Source of the DNA: Pseudarthrobacter sulfonivorans
Lineage (GTDB): Bacteria > Actinomycetota > Actinomycetes > Actinomycetales > Micrococcaceae
Length of the DNA stretch: 64,000 bases
Assembly: GCF_001484605.1 (NCBI RefSeq)
Contig: NZ_CP013747.1
Coordinates: 186,001-250,000, forward strand
Direction of reading: 5' to 3'
Of this stretch, positions 35,310-45,310 are shown one piece after another. The notes beneath the pieces are model-generated. The model saw only the letters and a list, made by a program, of their open reading frames with translations. It did no database searches and had not been told where the DNA came from. Every line of letters starts with the position of its first letter. Positions within the stretch are counted from its first letter, which is position 1. Both the position numbers and the translations under genes were made by a program.

Positions 35310-35357
35310 GTAGCAGTAAGTGTCGTTTTGGAGGCTCGAAACGACACTTACTGCTAC
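35310..35357. repeat. Perfect 19-bp inverted repeat between aceA and aceB
   Basis: GTAGCAGTAAGTGTCGTTT (35310-35328) is exactly complementary to 35339-35357, with a 10-base loop. It begins 14 bases after the aceA stop and ends 31 bases before the aceB start. It could be a partial terminator or mRNA-stability element separating the two genes, or a dispersed intergenic palindrome. It lacks a T-run. Confidence 0.8.
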
Positions 35358-35388
35358 CCAGTTTGGGCACAGCACCAGGAGATTTGAA

Positions 35389-37041
<1,653 letters not shown>

Positions 37042-37147
37042 TACAAGCGTTAGTCAGATCCCAGCTATCCATCGCAACAGGAACCCCGAAGGTCGGGTGC
37101 ATGGGCTGACTACGGTACAAGTGCTGACTAGTAACCAACAGCACCCG

Positions 37148-37194
37148 CTGATGCTCCGCGTACCGCTCGCTAAGAGCGGTACGCGGAGCATCAG
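37148..37194 (+). terminator. Perfect 21-bp hairpin after aceB
   Basis: CTGATGCTCCGCGTACCGCTC is matched exactly by 37174-37194 across a five-base loop (GCTAA). It lies 107 bases after the aceB stop. It is very stable and the best candidate for the end of the glyoxylate-shunt transcript. The rest of 37042-37386 contains no gene. Confidence 0.75.
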
Positions 37195-37386
37195 GTCCAC
37201 GACAGACCCAAGCAGTCCAGAGCATCCCCCACACCCTCCAGAATTGACTCAACAGTCGTGACAGCCTGACAGGTTTCTTTAGAGAATTCAGGCGTCGCCA
37301 GTTCTGTCTGTCAGACCGCCTGGCAAAGTGCTCCCGTACCCGGGAGCAAAATCAGGCTCAACCCATTCCAGGACGAAAGCAACGGC

Positions 37387-37572
37387 ATGAATTCTGAACC
37401 CGCACACTCCATCTCACTGAAGATATGGGACCGCTCGGAGGTAGACACGGCGCTCGAGGCAGCGGTCGGGGAATTCGCAATCACGGGAGGCGTTCCCAGG
37501 GAAAGCGTCCTAGTAACGCGGATCGGTCCTAATACCTACACAGCCAGCCTCCGTCCGGAGCGTCGGCCATGA
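37387..37572 (+). CDS. Small hypothetical protein
   Basis: This is a 61-residue acidic protein beginning MNSEPAHSISLKIWDRSEVD, then TALEAAVGEFAITGGVPRES and VLVTRIGPNTYTASLRPE. GGACGAAAG precedes the ATG. I recognise no family. The regular alternation of charged and hydrophobic residues looks like a real small alpha/beta protein. Confidence 0.5.
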   Translation: MNSEPAHSISLKIWDRSEVDTALEAAVGEFAITGGVPRESVLVTRIGPNTYTASLRPERRP

Positions 37573-37716
37573 GTAAATCCGGATTCCCAAAACAACACGT
37601 GCTCCCAGGCCAGGCTGTTCCCCCCTGGACCAAGCAGGAACGTCCTTGGTTATGCCCAATGGGGTCTTGAGAATAATGCTCCAGATGGGCTTGGCGCCCC
37701 GCTGGAAGGCCAAATC

Positions 37717-37947
37717 ATGATGAAAAGAATCAGAGCATCCGCTCCCCTCAGCAGCGATGACTGGACATCACTTGTCATTGGCGAGCGAGTAGTCCTAGAG
37801 CGGAAAAGCCGATTTCCAAGCACTGGCTTTATCGACGACATCAACGAAGACGCAACCATTTTCTGGATCTACCTAGACCAGCGTTTCGAGAGGATCCTCA
37901 TCCACGACGGTGACGGGTCGGTTATTCGACGTGTCCTACACACCTAG
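37717..37947 (+). CDS. Small hypothetical protein
   Basis: This is a 76-residue reading beginning MMKRIRASAPLSSDDWTSLV and continuing IGERVVLERKSRFPSTGFID, then DDINEDATIFWIYLDQRFE. GGAAGG precedes the start. No family is recognised. The pattern (strand-rich, ending DGDGSVIRRVLHT) suggests a small beta-barrel-like domain. Composition is lower in GC than the neighbours. Confidence 0.5.
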   Translation: MMKRIRASAPLSSDDWTSLVIGERVVLERKSRFPSTGFIDDINEDATIFWIYLDQRFERILIHDGDGSVIRRVLHT

Positions 37948-38911
37948 TTCCGATGCAGATACCCCGCCTTGTCGACTAGTCATGACGGCCAGTTAGTACA
38001 TTCTGCAGGCTACGTGATGGTGGAGTGGAAGCAGGGATTTGCTCCTGCCCGCATCCCGCCTGCGTTCCGGCCGGCCCGGATCACCCCTGAATGGTCCAAA
38101 GCTGTTGGACCCCACTCACCCAGGTCGCATCCCCCGGCCCGGCCGTTGAGGACCCCCCGGCAACCCAAGGATTCACCGGTACCGTGGCAGCAGCAGTGCG
38201 GCGTTGGAGGATCACGGGCTGCGATGGATGCCGTATCTGGGCGCCGTGCTTGCCGCCCATCCAGGGCACTGTTTCGAGCAACGATGCTGGGGCGCGGAGG
38301 CGAACATGATGGCGACATCGGCATCGCCGCTCCTTTACCGAACTAACTGAACGTTTCCAAGCTGGCGCTCCTACTCGTACGGTGCCCCTGCCCGGGCAGT
38401 TAGGCTGCTAGACCCGTCTATGCAGCTTCAACAGCTCAAGTTCGAACTTTGAGAGGAAGCGAAAGAAAAGGCACCCTGGCCCCGAGTTCCGCGTCAAAGA
38501 CAAAGCCGATTTGGACGAGAACCTGGATGCCGCGGTAGAGGCAGCTCTCAGCGACTCCTACTTCGACGGAACCTGAGAGTTCTCGTGACCGCCACGATTT
38601 TGGCCATTTTCCGTGGCATTGCCAGCTGACGTTCCTCTCGGACTTATACAGGAGCGCGGCTTTGCCCGCCGAACTGACTCCCGGATTCAAGTACGGCGGG
38701 AGGCCCCGTCAGGCCCTGAGCCTCTGGCTCACAACAGTGTTCGGCAGCAGCCGAGTCCGTAGACGCCTGATGGACGGACACCGGCGGGAAGACCACCGAC
38801 CAAAAATTACGGAGGAGTGTTGACCTTCGGACATTCTGGGCGCTCCATTGATACATCCGGAAATGGTCCGGATCACAGTCGCCCTTCTAGTCCTACATCC
38901 CAAGGAGCGCC
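37948..38911. other. Gene-poor segment with debris
   Basis: I see no convincing complete gene. At 38480-38576 the plus strand reads FRVKDKADLDENLDAAVEAA and LSDSYFDGT, ending at a proper stop but with no start. It looks like the tail of a lost gene. Around 38210-38290 ALEDHGLRWMPYLGAVLAAH is readable in one frame without a start. The promoter of the DUF5058 gene should lie near the end. Confidence 0.4.
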
Positions 38912-39646
38912 ATGCATCCTACCGACATAGACCCGAAGTCGACTGAGATCCTGCCAGTGGCCTTCCATCCCGTCCTGTGGGTCGCTGCGGCGGGTGTTTT
39001 CGCCATCATCATCCTGCAATCGGTCATCTACCTCCGGGCCATCCGCAAAGCCGGCGCGTCGGCCGACCTGTCCGAGGGGCAGGTGAGGCGAGCCGTCCGT
39101 GCAGGCGCCGTAGCGGCCATCGGGCCGTCGCTCGCCGTCGCGCTCGTGGCGATCTCCCTCCTGCCGCTGTTCGCCACCCCGGCCGTCCTGACGCGCATCG
39201 GGCTGGTGGGCTCCGCTGCGTTCGACGTCGCGGCCGCGGGCCTCGCCGCAGGCACCCAGGGCGCCCAGCTCGGCGGGCCCACCTACACGCAGAAGGTCTT
39301 CGCTATCGGGTTCGCCGCGATGACGCTCGGTGGACTGGTGTGGATGATCACGGCGCTCGTCCTCACCCCGATCTTGTCCAAGGGCGACCAGGCGTTGCGC
39401 AAGGTCAATCCGGCGGTCATGACCGTCGTGCCCGTCGCGGCCCTGCTCGCGGCGTTCTTCACGCTCGCCTTCACCGAGACCACGAAGTCGCCGGTCCACC
39501 TGATTACCCTGATCGTCTCTGCCGCCACGATGAGCCTGTGCCTGCTCGGGGCCAAATACCTAAAGAAGTCCTGGCTGCACGAGTGGGGGCTCGGGATCGC
39601 GATCCTCGTGGCCCTCGCCGTCGCCTACCTCATGACTGCCAAGTGA
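38912..39646 (+). CDS. DUF5058 family membrane protein
   Basis: This is a 244-residue integral membrane protein with about seven hydrophobic segments, starting MHPTDIDPKSTEILPVAFHP. It contains RKAGASADLSEGQVRRAVRA, then GAVAAIGPSLAVALVAISLL and GGPTYTQKVFAIGFAAMTLG. The pattern fits DUF5058 proteins, which have no assigned function. ATG 38912 follows AAGGAGCG. The next gene, also a membrane protein, overlaps by 4 bases (GTGA), and an M20 amidohydrolase follows. The trio suggests an uptake system with a matching hydrolase (inference). Confidence 0.75.
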   Translation: MHPTDIDPKSTEILPVAFHPVLWVAAAGVFAIIILQSVIYLRAIRKAGASADLSEGQVRRAVRAGAVAAIGPSLAVALVAISLLPLFATPAVLTRIGLVGSAAFDVAAAGLAAGTQGAQLGGPTYTQKVFAIGFAAMTLGGLVWMITALVLTPILSKGDQALRKVNPAVMTVVPVAALLAAFFTLAFTETTKSPVHLITLIVSAATMSLCLLGAKYLKKSWLHEWGLGIAILVALAVAYLMTAK

Positions 39647-40398
39647 GAGGGCCCAAGGAGACTGCCAGGTCCTCGCAGACCAGCAAAGCGCCCCTCACCG
39701 GGCTCGCCCAATTCGACCGCACCACGTCCGTCTGGGGCCCTGTCACCCTGGCTCTAGGCTTCCTCGTCTCCCTCGCGGCGGCCCTCTTCGCCGCCTTCGG
39801 TACCGGGCTCGGGATCACCGCCACGGAGCTTTGGGGCGCCGTCGGCATCGTCATCGCGACGTTCGGCATCATCGCGGTCGTCGAGCCGATCGCGTACTAT
39901 CCCATCCTCGGGCGCTCCGCGATGTACCAGGCGTTCATGATCGGCAATATCGCGAACAAGCTGCTCCCGGCGGCCCTCATCGCCCAGACCGACCTGGGCG
40001 AGAAACCAGGCACCCGCCGCGCGGAGCTCATAGCAGGCGCCGCCATCGTCGGCGCCGTGTTCATCCATCTCATCACGCTCGTGGTCCTCGTGGGCATACT
40101 CGGCACGTTGCTCGTGGGGAGCCTCCCGCCGGACCTCATCGCCGTCGCGAGGCTTTACATCCTCCCGGCAGTGTTCGGCGCCGTGACAGTCCAGGCCATC
40201 GTCACTATGAAGAACGTGCGTATCACGGTGATCGCGACCGTCGTCGCCGCGGCCCTCGTGTTCCTCGTCGTCCCGCTCGTCCCGGCCCTGGCGAACTTTG
40301 CCACTGCGATGGCTGTCATCATCTCGATTGTCGTCGCGTGGATCGTCCGGAAGCGCACCGATGGTCCGCCCGCAGCACCCTCATCCGCCGGTCACTGA
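39643..40398 (+). CDS. Membrane protein, partner of DUF5058
   Basis: This is a 251-residue protein with six or seven hydrophobic segments, starting at a GTG (39643) inside the DUF5058 stop. Recognisable stretches are TGLAQFDRTTSVWGPVTLAL, VEPIAYYPILGRSAMYQAFM and IGNIANKLLPAALIAQTDLG. I know of no characterised homologue. It is always-hydrophobic apart from a short charged C-terminus (VRKRTDGPPAAPSSAGH). The translational coupling implies a heteromeric membrane complex with DUF5058. Confidence 0.75.
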   Translation: MRGPKETARSSQTSKAPLTGLAQFDRTTSVWGPVTLALGFLVSLAAALFAAFGTGLGITATELWGAVGIVIATFGIIAVVEPIAYYPILGRSAMYQAFMIGNIANKLLPAALIAQTDLGEKPGTRRAELIAGAAIVGAVFIHLITLVVLVGILGTLLVGSLPPDLIAVARLYILPAVFGAVTVQAIVTMKNVRITVIATVVAAALVFLVVPLVPALANFATAMAVIISIVVAWIVRKRTDGPPAAPSSAGH

Positions 40399-40429
40399 CT
40401 CCCCGCAGAAGATCCACGAAAGGTCTCCC

Positions 40430-41677
40430 ATGACACAGGCTGCCGCCAGCGTCACCCTCGCGCCCGGAATCAAGGTCTCCCCGGACTTCGTCACCGAGCA
40501 CATCGAGATGTACAAGGCGTTCCACCGGGACCCGGAGCTCTCGTCCCACGAGCACAGGACCGCCGCGGCCATCGAGGCGCGTCTCGACGAGCTCGGCATC
40601 GAACACTTCCACAGCGGCGGGACCGGCGTCGTCGGCCTCCTGCGCAACGGTGAGGGGCCGGTCATCGCCCCCCGCGCCGACACCGACGGCCTGCCGATCG
40701 CCGAGGAGACAGGGCTTGACTACGCGAGCACCACGACGGGGACGCTCCCGGATGGCAGCACCGCCCCGACCATGCATGGCTGTGGCCACGACACCCACAT
40801 CACCAACGCACTCGCCGTCGCCGCGTACCTGACGGCGAACCGCGAGGCCTGGTCCGGAACGGTCGTCTTCCTCTTCCAGCCCGCAGAGGAGACCGCGGCC
40901 GGGGCTAAAGCCATGGTCGACGACGGGCTGTGGGACCGCGCTCCGCGCCCGGAGGTTGTGTTGGCCCAGCACGTCATGCCCCAGCCGTCCGGCACTTTCA
41001 CGCTCCGCCCGGGGCACATGGCGAGCCTCGCCGACTCGTGGCGCATCACGGTGCGTGGACGCCAAGCGCACGGCTCGCAGCCGGAAAAGTCGATCGATCC
41101 GATCGTCGCGGCCTCGGCGATAGTCCTGCGCCTGCAGACCATCGTCTCGCGCGAGCTCCCGCCCACGACAGCGGCCGTAGTCACGGTGGGGACGTTCCAC
41201 GCGGGCCTGAAGGAAAACATCATCCCGGAGACCGCCGAGTTGAGCCTCAACATCCGTACGCCGGACGAGGAGACCCGCACAAAAGTCCTCGAAGCGGTCC
41301 GTCGGATCGTCAACGCCGAGGCCGCCGCGTCCGGAATCGGTGAGCCGGACATTGTAGAAATCTCCCGCTTCCCTCGCCTCTTCAACGACGCCGAGCACAC
41401 AGAGCGAGTGGCGGCTGCGTTCCGCGAGGCCTTCGGCGAGGAGTCGATCATCAACGCGCCGCTCGGCATGGGCTCGGAGGACGCCGGCTGGCTCGGCGAC
41501 GCGATAGGCGCTCCCGTGGTCTTCTGGGCCTTCGGCGGGTTCCTGGCAGCAGAGTTCGAGGACGGGAAGGCTCCCGCGGGCAACCACCACCCGGCCTTCG
41601 CTCCGGACCCCGAGGCCGCCCTCGTGCACGGCACGGCGGCCGCGCTCAGCGCGGTGCTCTCCTATGTGGGCCGCTGA
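40430..41677 (+). CDS. M20-family amidohydrolase/peptidase
   Basis: This 415-residue dinuclear zinc hydrolase of the HipO/AbgB/IAA-amino-acid hydrolase type has RADTDGLPIAEETGL, then MHGCGHDTHITNAL (HxCGHD), FLFQPAEETAAGAKAMVDDG (catalytic Glu-Glu) and a dimerisation-domain His in RGRQAHGSQPEKSIDP. C-terminal NHHPAF supplies the last ligand. Such enzymes remove acyl groups from N-acyl amino acids or cleave p-aminobenzoyl-glutamate-like amides. ATG 40430 follows AAAGG. Its place after two membrane proteins suggests it hydrolyses what they import. Confidence 0.88.
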   Translation: MTQAAASVTLAPGIKVSPDFVTEHIEMYKAFHRDPELSSHEHRTAAAIEARLDELGIEHFHSGGTGVVGLLRNGEGPVIAPRADTDGLPIAEETGLDYASTTTGTLPDGSTAPTMHGCGHDTHITNALAVAAYLTANREAWSGTVVFLFQPAEETAAGAKAMVDDGLWDRAPRPEVVLAQHVMPQPSGTFTLRPGHMASLADSWRITVRGRQAHGSQPEKSIDPIVAASAIVLRLQTIVSRELPPTTAAVVTVGTFHAGLKENIIPETAELSLNIRTPDEETRTKVLEAVRRIVNAEAAASGIGEPDIVEISRFPRLFNDAEHTERVAAAFREAFGEESIINAPLGMGSEDAGWLGDAIGAPVVFWAFGGFLAAEFEDGKAPAGNHHPAFAPDPEAALVHGTAAALSAVLSYVGR

Positions 41678-41691
41678 CGAGCCAGCCACCT

Positions 41692-42243
41692 GCCGGAATC
41701 GAAGCCGGAGGGAACCTCGGCGCAGTCCTGATGATCGTCGAGAAAGCACCCAAGGAAAAGTGCGGCTTCTGCGGAAGCCTGAACAACGTCGGCCCCGTCG
41801 TCGGGTTCCTCGCCTCAACAGGGGTCTTCATTCTCGTCTCGTCCCTGATGTCCCAGGAGCAGCTGCCCGCCTGGGGGTGGCGGGTACCGTTCCTTCTGAG
41901 CATCCTGCTCGTCGGAATCGGCCTCTACATCCGACTCCAGCTGGAAGAATCCCCGGTCTTCGAGGACGTCGCCGAGAAGCAGAAAGCAGTTCGTCTGCCC
42001 ATAGCCGTCGCCCTCAAGAACTACTGGAAAGAGATGATCCTCGCAACGGAATCAGTAGTTCTCTTCTTCGGAATCTTCTACGTATTTTCAGTCTTTTCAC
42101 TCAGCTACAGCACCCAGCAGCTGGGCATGGACCGAAACACCGTCCTGTACTCCGTCATGATTGCCATGGTCGTCAACAGCATCACCATCCCGATCTTCTC
42201 CAAGCTCTCTGACAAAGTCGGACGGAAGAAAATCATGATGAGG
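41692..42243 (+). pseudogene. MFS (metabolite:H+ symporter) transporter fragment
   Basis: Frame 41692 reads GIEAGGNLGAVLMIVEKAPK, then WGWRVPFLLSILLVGIGLYI, RLQLEESPVF and FSKLSDKVGRKKIMM. This is the middle of an MHS-type MFS transporter (the large central loop and DRxGRR-type motif). About the first 130 and last 150 residues are missing. Homology stops abruptly at about 42240, where an unrelated minus-strand reading begins. A start at 41731 could give a truncated protein, but it would not transport. Confidence 0.7.
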
Positions 42244-42265
42244 CAACGAAGATGGGTGCTAGCGA

Positions 42266-42556
42266 CTACATACGGCCGGCGGTAAGGTCCGCGTCACCCT
42301 CGAAATCCGCACCGCCTGGGTCCTGCACAGGTGTCGAGGACATGGGCTCCTCAGCGGCCGTCCTCAAAGAGCGCCACACGCCTACCCCGGCCGCGACCAT
42401 GGCCACCAGCCCGGCAATCAACCACCACTTCCGGGACGCCGGCAGTCCAGCCTGAACCGGGCCGCGATTCGTGACCTCGGCCGCGGCTTTGGGTGCAACC
42501 CGTTTCAAACGTTTCCTGGAACCGCGGAGAAAATCAGAGCGTCTTTGGGAAGCCAC
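42266..42556 (-). CDS. Small single-pass membrane protein (uncertain)
   Basis: This is a 96-residue reading with a basic N-terminus (RRSDFLRGSRKRLKRVAPKA), one hydrophobic segment KWWLIAGLVAMVAAGVGVW and an acidic tail (DPGGADFEGDADLTAGRM). The start would be a GTG at 42556 with a weak ribosome site. The overlapping frame upstream reads SFLASLVHEALGDARCLLIF, then DDAWLPKD, so this may be the frameshifted end of a longer lost gene rather than an independent protein. Confidence 0.4.
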   Translation of the reverse strand: MASQRRSDFLRGSRKRLKRVAPKAAAEVTNRGPVQAGLPASRKWWLIAGLVAMVAAGVGVWRSLRTAAEEPMSSTPVQDPGGADFEGDADLTAGRM

Positions 42557-42689
42557 GCGTCGTCAAAGATCAGTAGGCAGCGGGCATCGCCCAAGGCTTC
42601 GTGGACTAGCGAGGCCAGGAAGCTACCGTCTTCGTCGCTTTGTGCCTGGGCCACTTTGAAGAAGCTGCCCTCAAATTCCCTGGCCTCCT

Positions 42690-42870
42690 GGATTCATTCG
42701 ACCCCGAACACGCCGGAATGCACACCTCACAGACCGTCGACATCGGCATCGTGCTTGAAGGCACCGTTGAGCTTGAGCTGGATGACGGTGCAACGACGTC
42801 CCTCGTAAGGGGTCAGTGATCATCCAGAACGGCACCAAACACAAGTGGAGAATCAATCGTCACAACGTGC
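42690..42870 (+). pseudogene. Cupin-domain fragment
   Basis: The plus strand reads HTSQTVDIGIVLEGTVELEL, then DDGATTSLVRG, and, after a one-base shift, VIIQNGTKHKWRI. This is the two-motif core of a small cupin protein with a frameshift and no start. It is one of several short fragments in 41.7-43.3 kb. Confidence 0.55.
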
Positions 42871-42919
42871 CTGGGTGGTCTTCGTGCTCCTCGGTGCCGA
42901 GCTGGCGAACAGCCAGAAA

Positions 42920-43270
42920 GTCGGAGGAAAGGACGTGCGTGCAGTCCGCATAAACTCATGGAAGTCGGAACCCGTGGTGTCGATGTCCCGGATCCTGAGC
43001 CCGGTCCCGGTGAAGTCGTCATCAAGGTGGGCGGCGCCGGTTGTGCCACACCGATCTGCACTTCATGCACAACTTTGAGACCGGCTCGGTCCCCTTCGAG
43101 CCGCCGTTCACCCTTGGCCACGAGAACGCTGTCTGGGTGCACAAGCTCGGCGCTGGAGTTCAAGGGTGGGACGTCGGTCAGCCCGTCGCGGTCTCGGGCC
43201 CGTGGGGTTGCGGCAGATGCAGTCGTTGCCGGCGGAGCGAGAAGAATCTCCCCAAAACATGGCCTCGCTG
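42920..43270 (+). pseudogene. Zinc alcohol dehydrogenase 5' fragment
   Basis: Pieces in shifted frames read RAVRINSWKSEP, DPEPGPGEVVIKVGGAG, CHTDLHFMHNFETGSVPFEP, PFTLGHENAVWVHKLGAGVQ and VSGPWGCGRCSRC. This is the N-terminal GroES-like domain of a medium-chain alcohol dehydrogenase, with the catalytic zinc Cys and His and the first structural-zinc Cys pair. The Rossmann domain is gone. At least two frameshifts occur within 110 codons. Confidence 0.65.
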
Positions 43271-43404
43271 GTTGCTCTAGGTGCAGGGTCGCGGCGCGAC
43301 GGAGAGATGGCCGAATAACTCCATGTACCGTCCGAGCCTCTCCTACCGCCCGGGCATCCCCGATCAAATGGCGAACGAGGGGCCCTTCCCCAGGAGTGAA
43401 ACGG

Positions 43405-44925
43405 TCAGCCTGCGTAGGGGTCGGCGATGCCGATGTATTGGGTGGTCGTGTACTCGGCGATGCCCTCGGACCCGCCTTCGCGGCCGAGGCCTGACTGCTT
43501 GACTCCGCCGAACGGCGCCGCGGCGTTGGAGATCACGCCGGCGTTGAACCCGACCATGCCGAACTCGATCTGCTCGGCCACCCGCAAGAGCCGGTTGAAG
43601 TCACGGCTGTAGATATAGGACGCGAGGCCGTATTCGCTTGCGTTGGCCAGCCGGATCGCGTCCTCTTCAGTGCTGAAAGTGGTGACCGGGGCGACGGGGC
43701 CGAAGATCTCCTGGCGGAGGATCGCGGCGTCGTTCGGCACATTCCCGAGCACGGTGGGCGGATAGAAGTAGCCCGGACCGTCAAGAGGTGAACCGCCGGT
43801 GACGGCGGTTGCTCCGGCCTCGACGGCGGCGCTCACCAGCGCGTGCACGTCATCCCGGGCACCGGCATCGATCAGCGGGCCTACCTGGGTGCCGGGTTCA
43901 GTGCCGCGGCCGGTGGCCAGGGAGCCCATAGCAGCCGCGAACCTCCGGGTGAATTCCGCCGCGACGGATTCCTGGACGAGGAAGCGGTTGGCGGCGGTGC
44001 AGGCCTCGCCCATGTTCCGCATTTTGGCGGCCATGGCACCTTCGACGGCTTTGTCCAGGTCGGCGTCCTCGAACACGATGAACGGCGCGTTGCCGCCAAG
44101 TTCCATCGAAGTGCGCAGCACGTTCTGCGCCGCGTCGGCGATGAGTCGCTTGCCCACCGGGGTGGAGCCGGTGAAGGAGACCTTCCGCAGCCGGGAATCT
44201 TTCATCAGCGGCCCGGAAATTCCGGAAGCCGACGAGGAGGACACCACGTTCAGGACCCCGGCTGGCAGGCCGGCGTCGAGCATCGTTTGGGCGAAGTACT
44301 GGGCGGTAAGCGGGGTGAGTTTGGCGGGTTTGAGGACCATGGTGCAGCCGGCGGCGATTGCGGGTGCTACTTTGCGGGTGGCCATGGCCAGGGGGAAGTT
44401 CCACGGCGTGATCAGCAGGCAGGGTCCGACGGGTTTGTGCTGGACGAGGATCTTGTTTTTGCCCTCGGGGGTGGTGAGGTAGCGGCCGTAGTCGCGGACT
44501 GTTTCTTCGGAGAACCAGCGCAGGAACTCTGCTCCGTAGGTGACTTCGCCGCGGGCTTCGGCCAGCGGTTTGCCCATTTCCAGGGTCATCAGCAACGCGA
44601 AGTCCTCGGCGCGTTCGGTGACCAGTTCAAAGGCCCGGCGCAGGATTTCGGCACGTTCCCGCGGTGCCGTGCGTGCCCAGGAGGCCTGGACTTTGTCCGC
44701 GGCGTCGAGGGCGGCGACGGCGTCTTCGCTCGTGGCCGAGGCCAGGGTGGCGAGCACCTCCCCCGTGGCGGGATCGTGGACGTCAAACGTGCCGCCGTCG
44801 GACGCCTCCACCCACTGCCCGCCGATCAGCAGGCCGGTGGGGAGGGAGGCGAGCAACGCTGCTTCACTCTCGGCAGAAACCAGGGTGCGTAAGACCGGGG
44901 TGAGCTGTGCTGATGAAACATTCAA
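43405..44925 (-). CDS. gabD: Succinate-semialdehyde-type aldehyde dehydrogenase
   Basis: This 506-residue NAD(P)-dependent aldehyde dehydrogenase shows TPWNFPLAMATRKVAPAIAA, FTGSTPVGKRLI, the catalytic Glu in MELGGNAPFIVFEDADLDKA and Cys in MGEACTAANRF, with C-terminal APFGGVKQSGLGREGGSEGI. The set is typical of GabD-like succinate-semialdehyde dehydrogenases. The N-terminal extension (about 30 residues before LIGGQWVEA) is longer than in GabD of enteric bacteria. It is flanked by debris on both sides, so no operon partner can be named. It has a paralogue at 53407-54849. Confidence 0.88.
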   Translation of the reverse strand: MNVSSAQLTPVLRTLVSAESEAALLASLPTGLLIGGQWVEASDGGTFDVHDPATGEVLATLASATSEDAVAALDAADKVQASWARTAPRERAEILRRAFELVTERAEDFALLMTLEMGKPLAEARGEVTYGAEFLRWFSEETVRDYGRYLTTPEGKNKILVQHKPVGPCLLITPWNFPLAMATRKVAPAIAAGCTMVLKPAKLTPLTAQYFAQTMLDAGLPAGVLNVVSSSSASGISGPLMKDSRLRKVSFTGSTPVGKRLIADAAQNVLRTSMELGGNAPFIVFEDADLDKAVEGAMAAKMRNMGEACTAANRFLVQESVAAEFTRRFAAAMGSLATGRGTEPGTQVGPLIDAGARDDVHALVSAAVEAGATAVTGGSPLDGPGYFYPPTVLGNVPNDAAILRQEIFGPVAPVTTFSTEEDAIRLANASEYGLASYIYSRDFNRLLRVAEQIEFGMVGFNAGVISNAAAPFGGVKQSGLGREGGSEGIAEYTTTQYIGIADPYAG

Positions 44926-44959
44926 TGAGGAGAGTCCTTAGAAGTTGTCAGTAGCTGGC

Positions 44960-45270
44960 GGGTGTGCCGCTGTCGGACGGATTGATGTATTGAGCGGGCA
45001 TCGGAGCCGCGGGCCAGGAGAGTGACGGTGGCCACGACCAGGATGAACTTAGCGGCTTTGTTCCAGTAGTGGCAGACGCTGTCGGGATTGACGGCGTCTG
45101 ACCCGGCGGGCGTGCCTGCGCCTTTCGGGTTGTCAGGCAGAATGCGACGGCGGCGCGCACCTGAGGTGCTCCTGCTCGCCCAAAAGGCCCATGGAGCCGG
45201 CGCGGTCGAACGGGCCTACGAAGATGGCGTCCACGCCGTCCACGTAAATTCAACCTGGACGGTGATCCTG
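44960..45270 (-). pseudogene. HpcH/HpaI aldolase C-terminal remnant
   Basis: The minus strand reads YVDGVDAIFVGPFDRAGSMG and LLGEQEHLRC, which matches the GPxDL(A/S)xSMG core of class II HpaI aldolases. Then, in shifted frames, it reads CHYWNKAAKFILVVATVTLL and ARGSDA, like the C-terminal GxDxxLL end. The start and N-terminal half are missing. It lies downstream of the SMP-30 gene on the same strand, so it may once have been part of that operon. Confidence 0.5.
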
Positions 45271-45310
45271 AATTCCGTGGACGTCGCCGTGGCGCAGTAG
45301 AATCCGGCCG

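Noticed and set aside
38977..39642. Upstream extension of the membrane protein reading to 38977
   Set aside because: The extension is Arg-rich and overlaps the DUF5058 gene out of frame; the GTG at 39643 with a 4-base overlap is far more natural.
40319..41818. 499-codon minus-strand frame opposite the M20 hydrolase
   Set aside because: Arg/Gly-rich shadow translation with no motif, fully overlapping a gene with complete zinc-ligand motifs.
43843..44892. 349-codon plus-strand frame opposite the aldehyde dehydrogenase
   Set aside because: Gly/Asp-rich shadow of gabD-like gene; no start signal.
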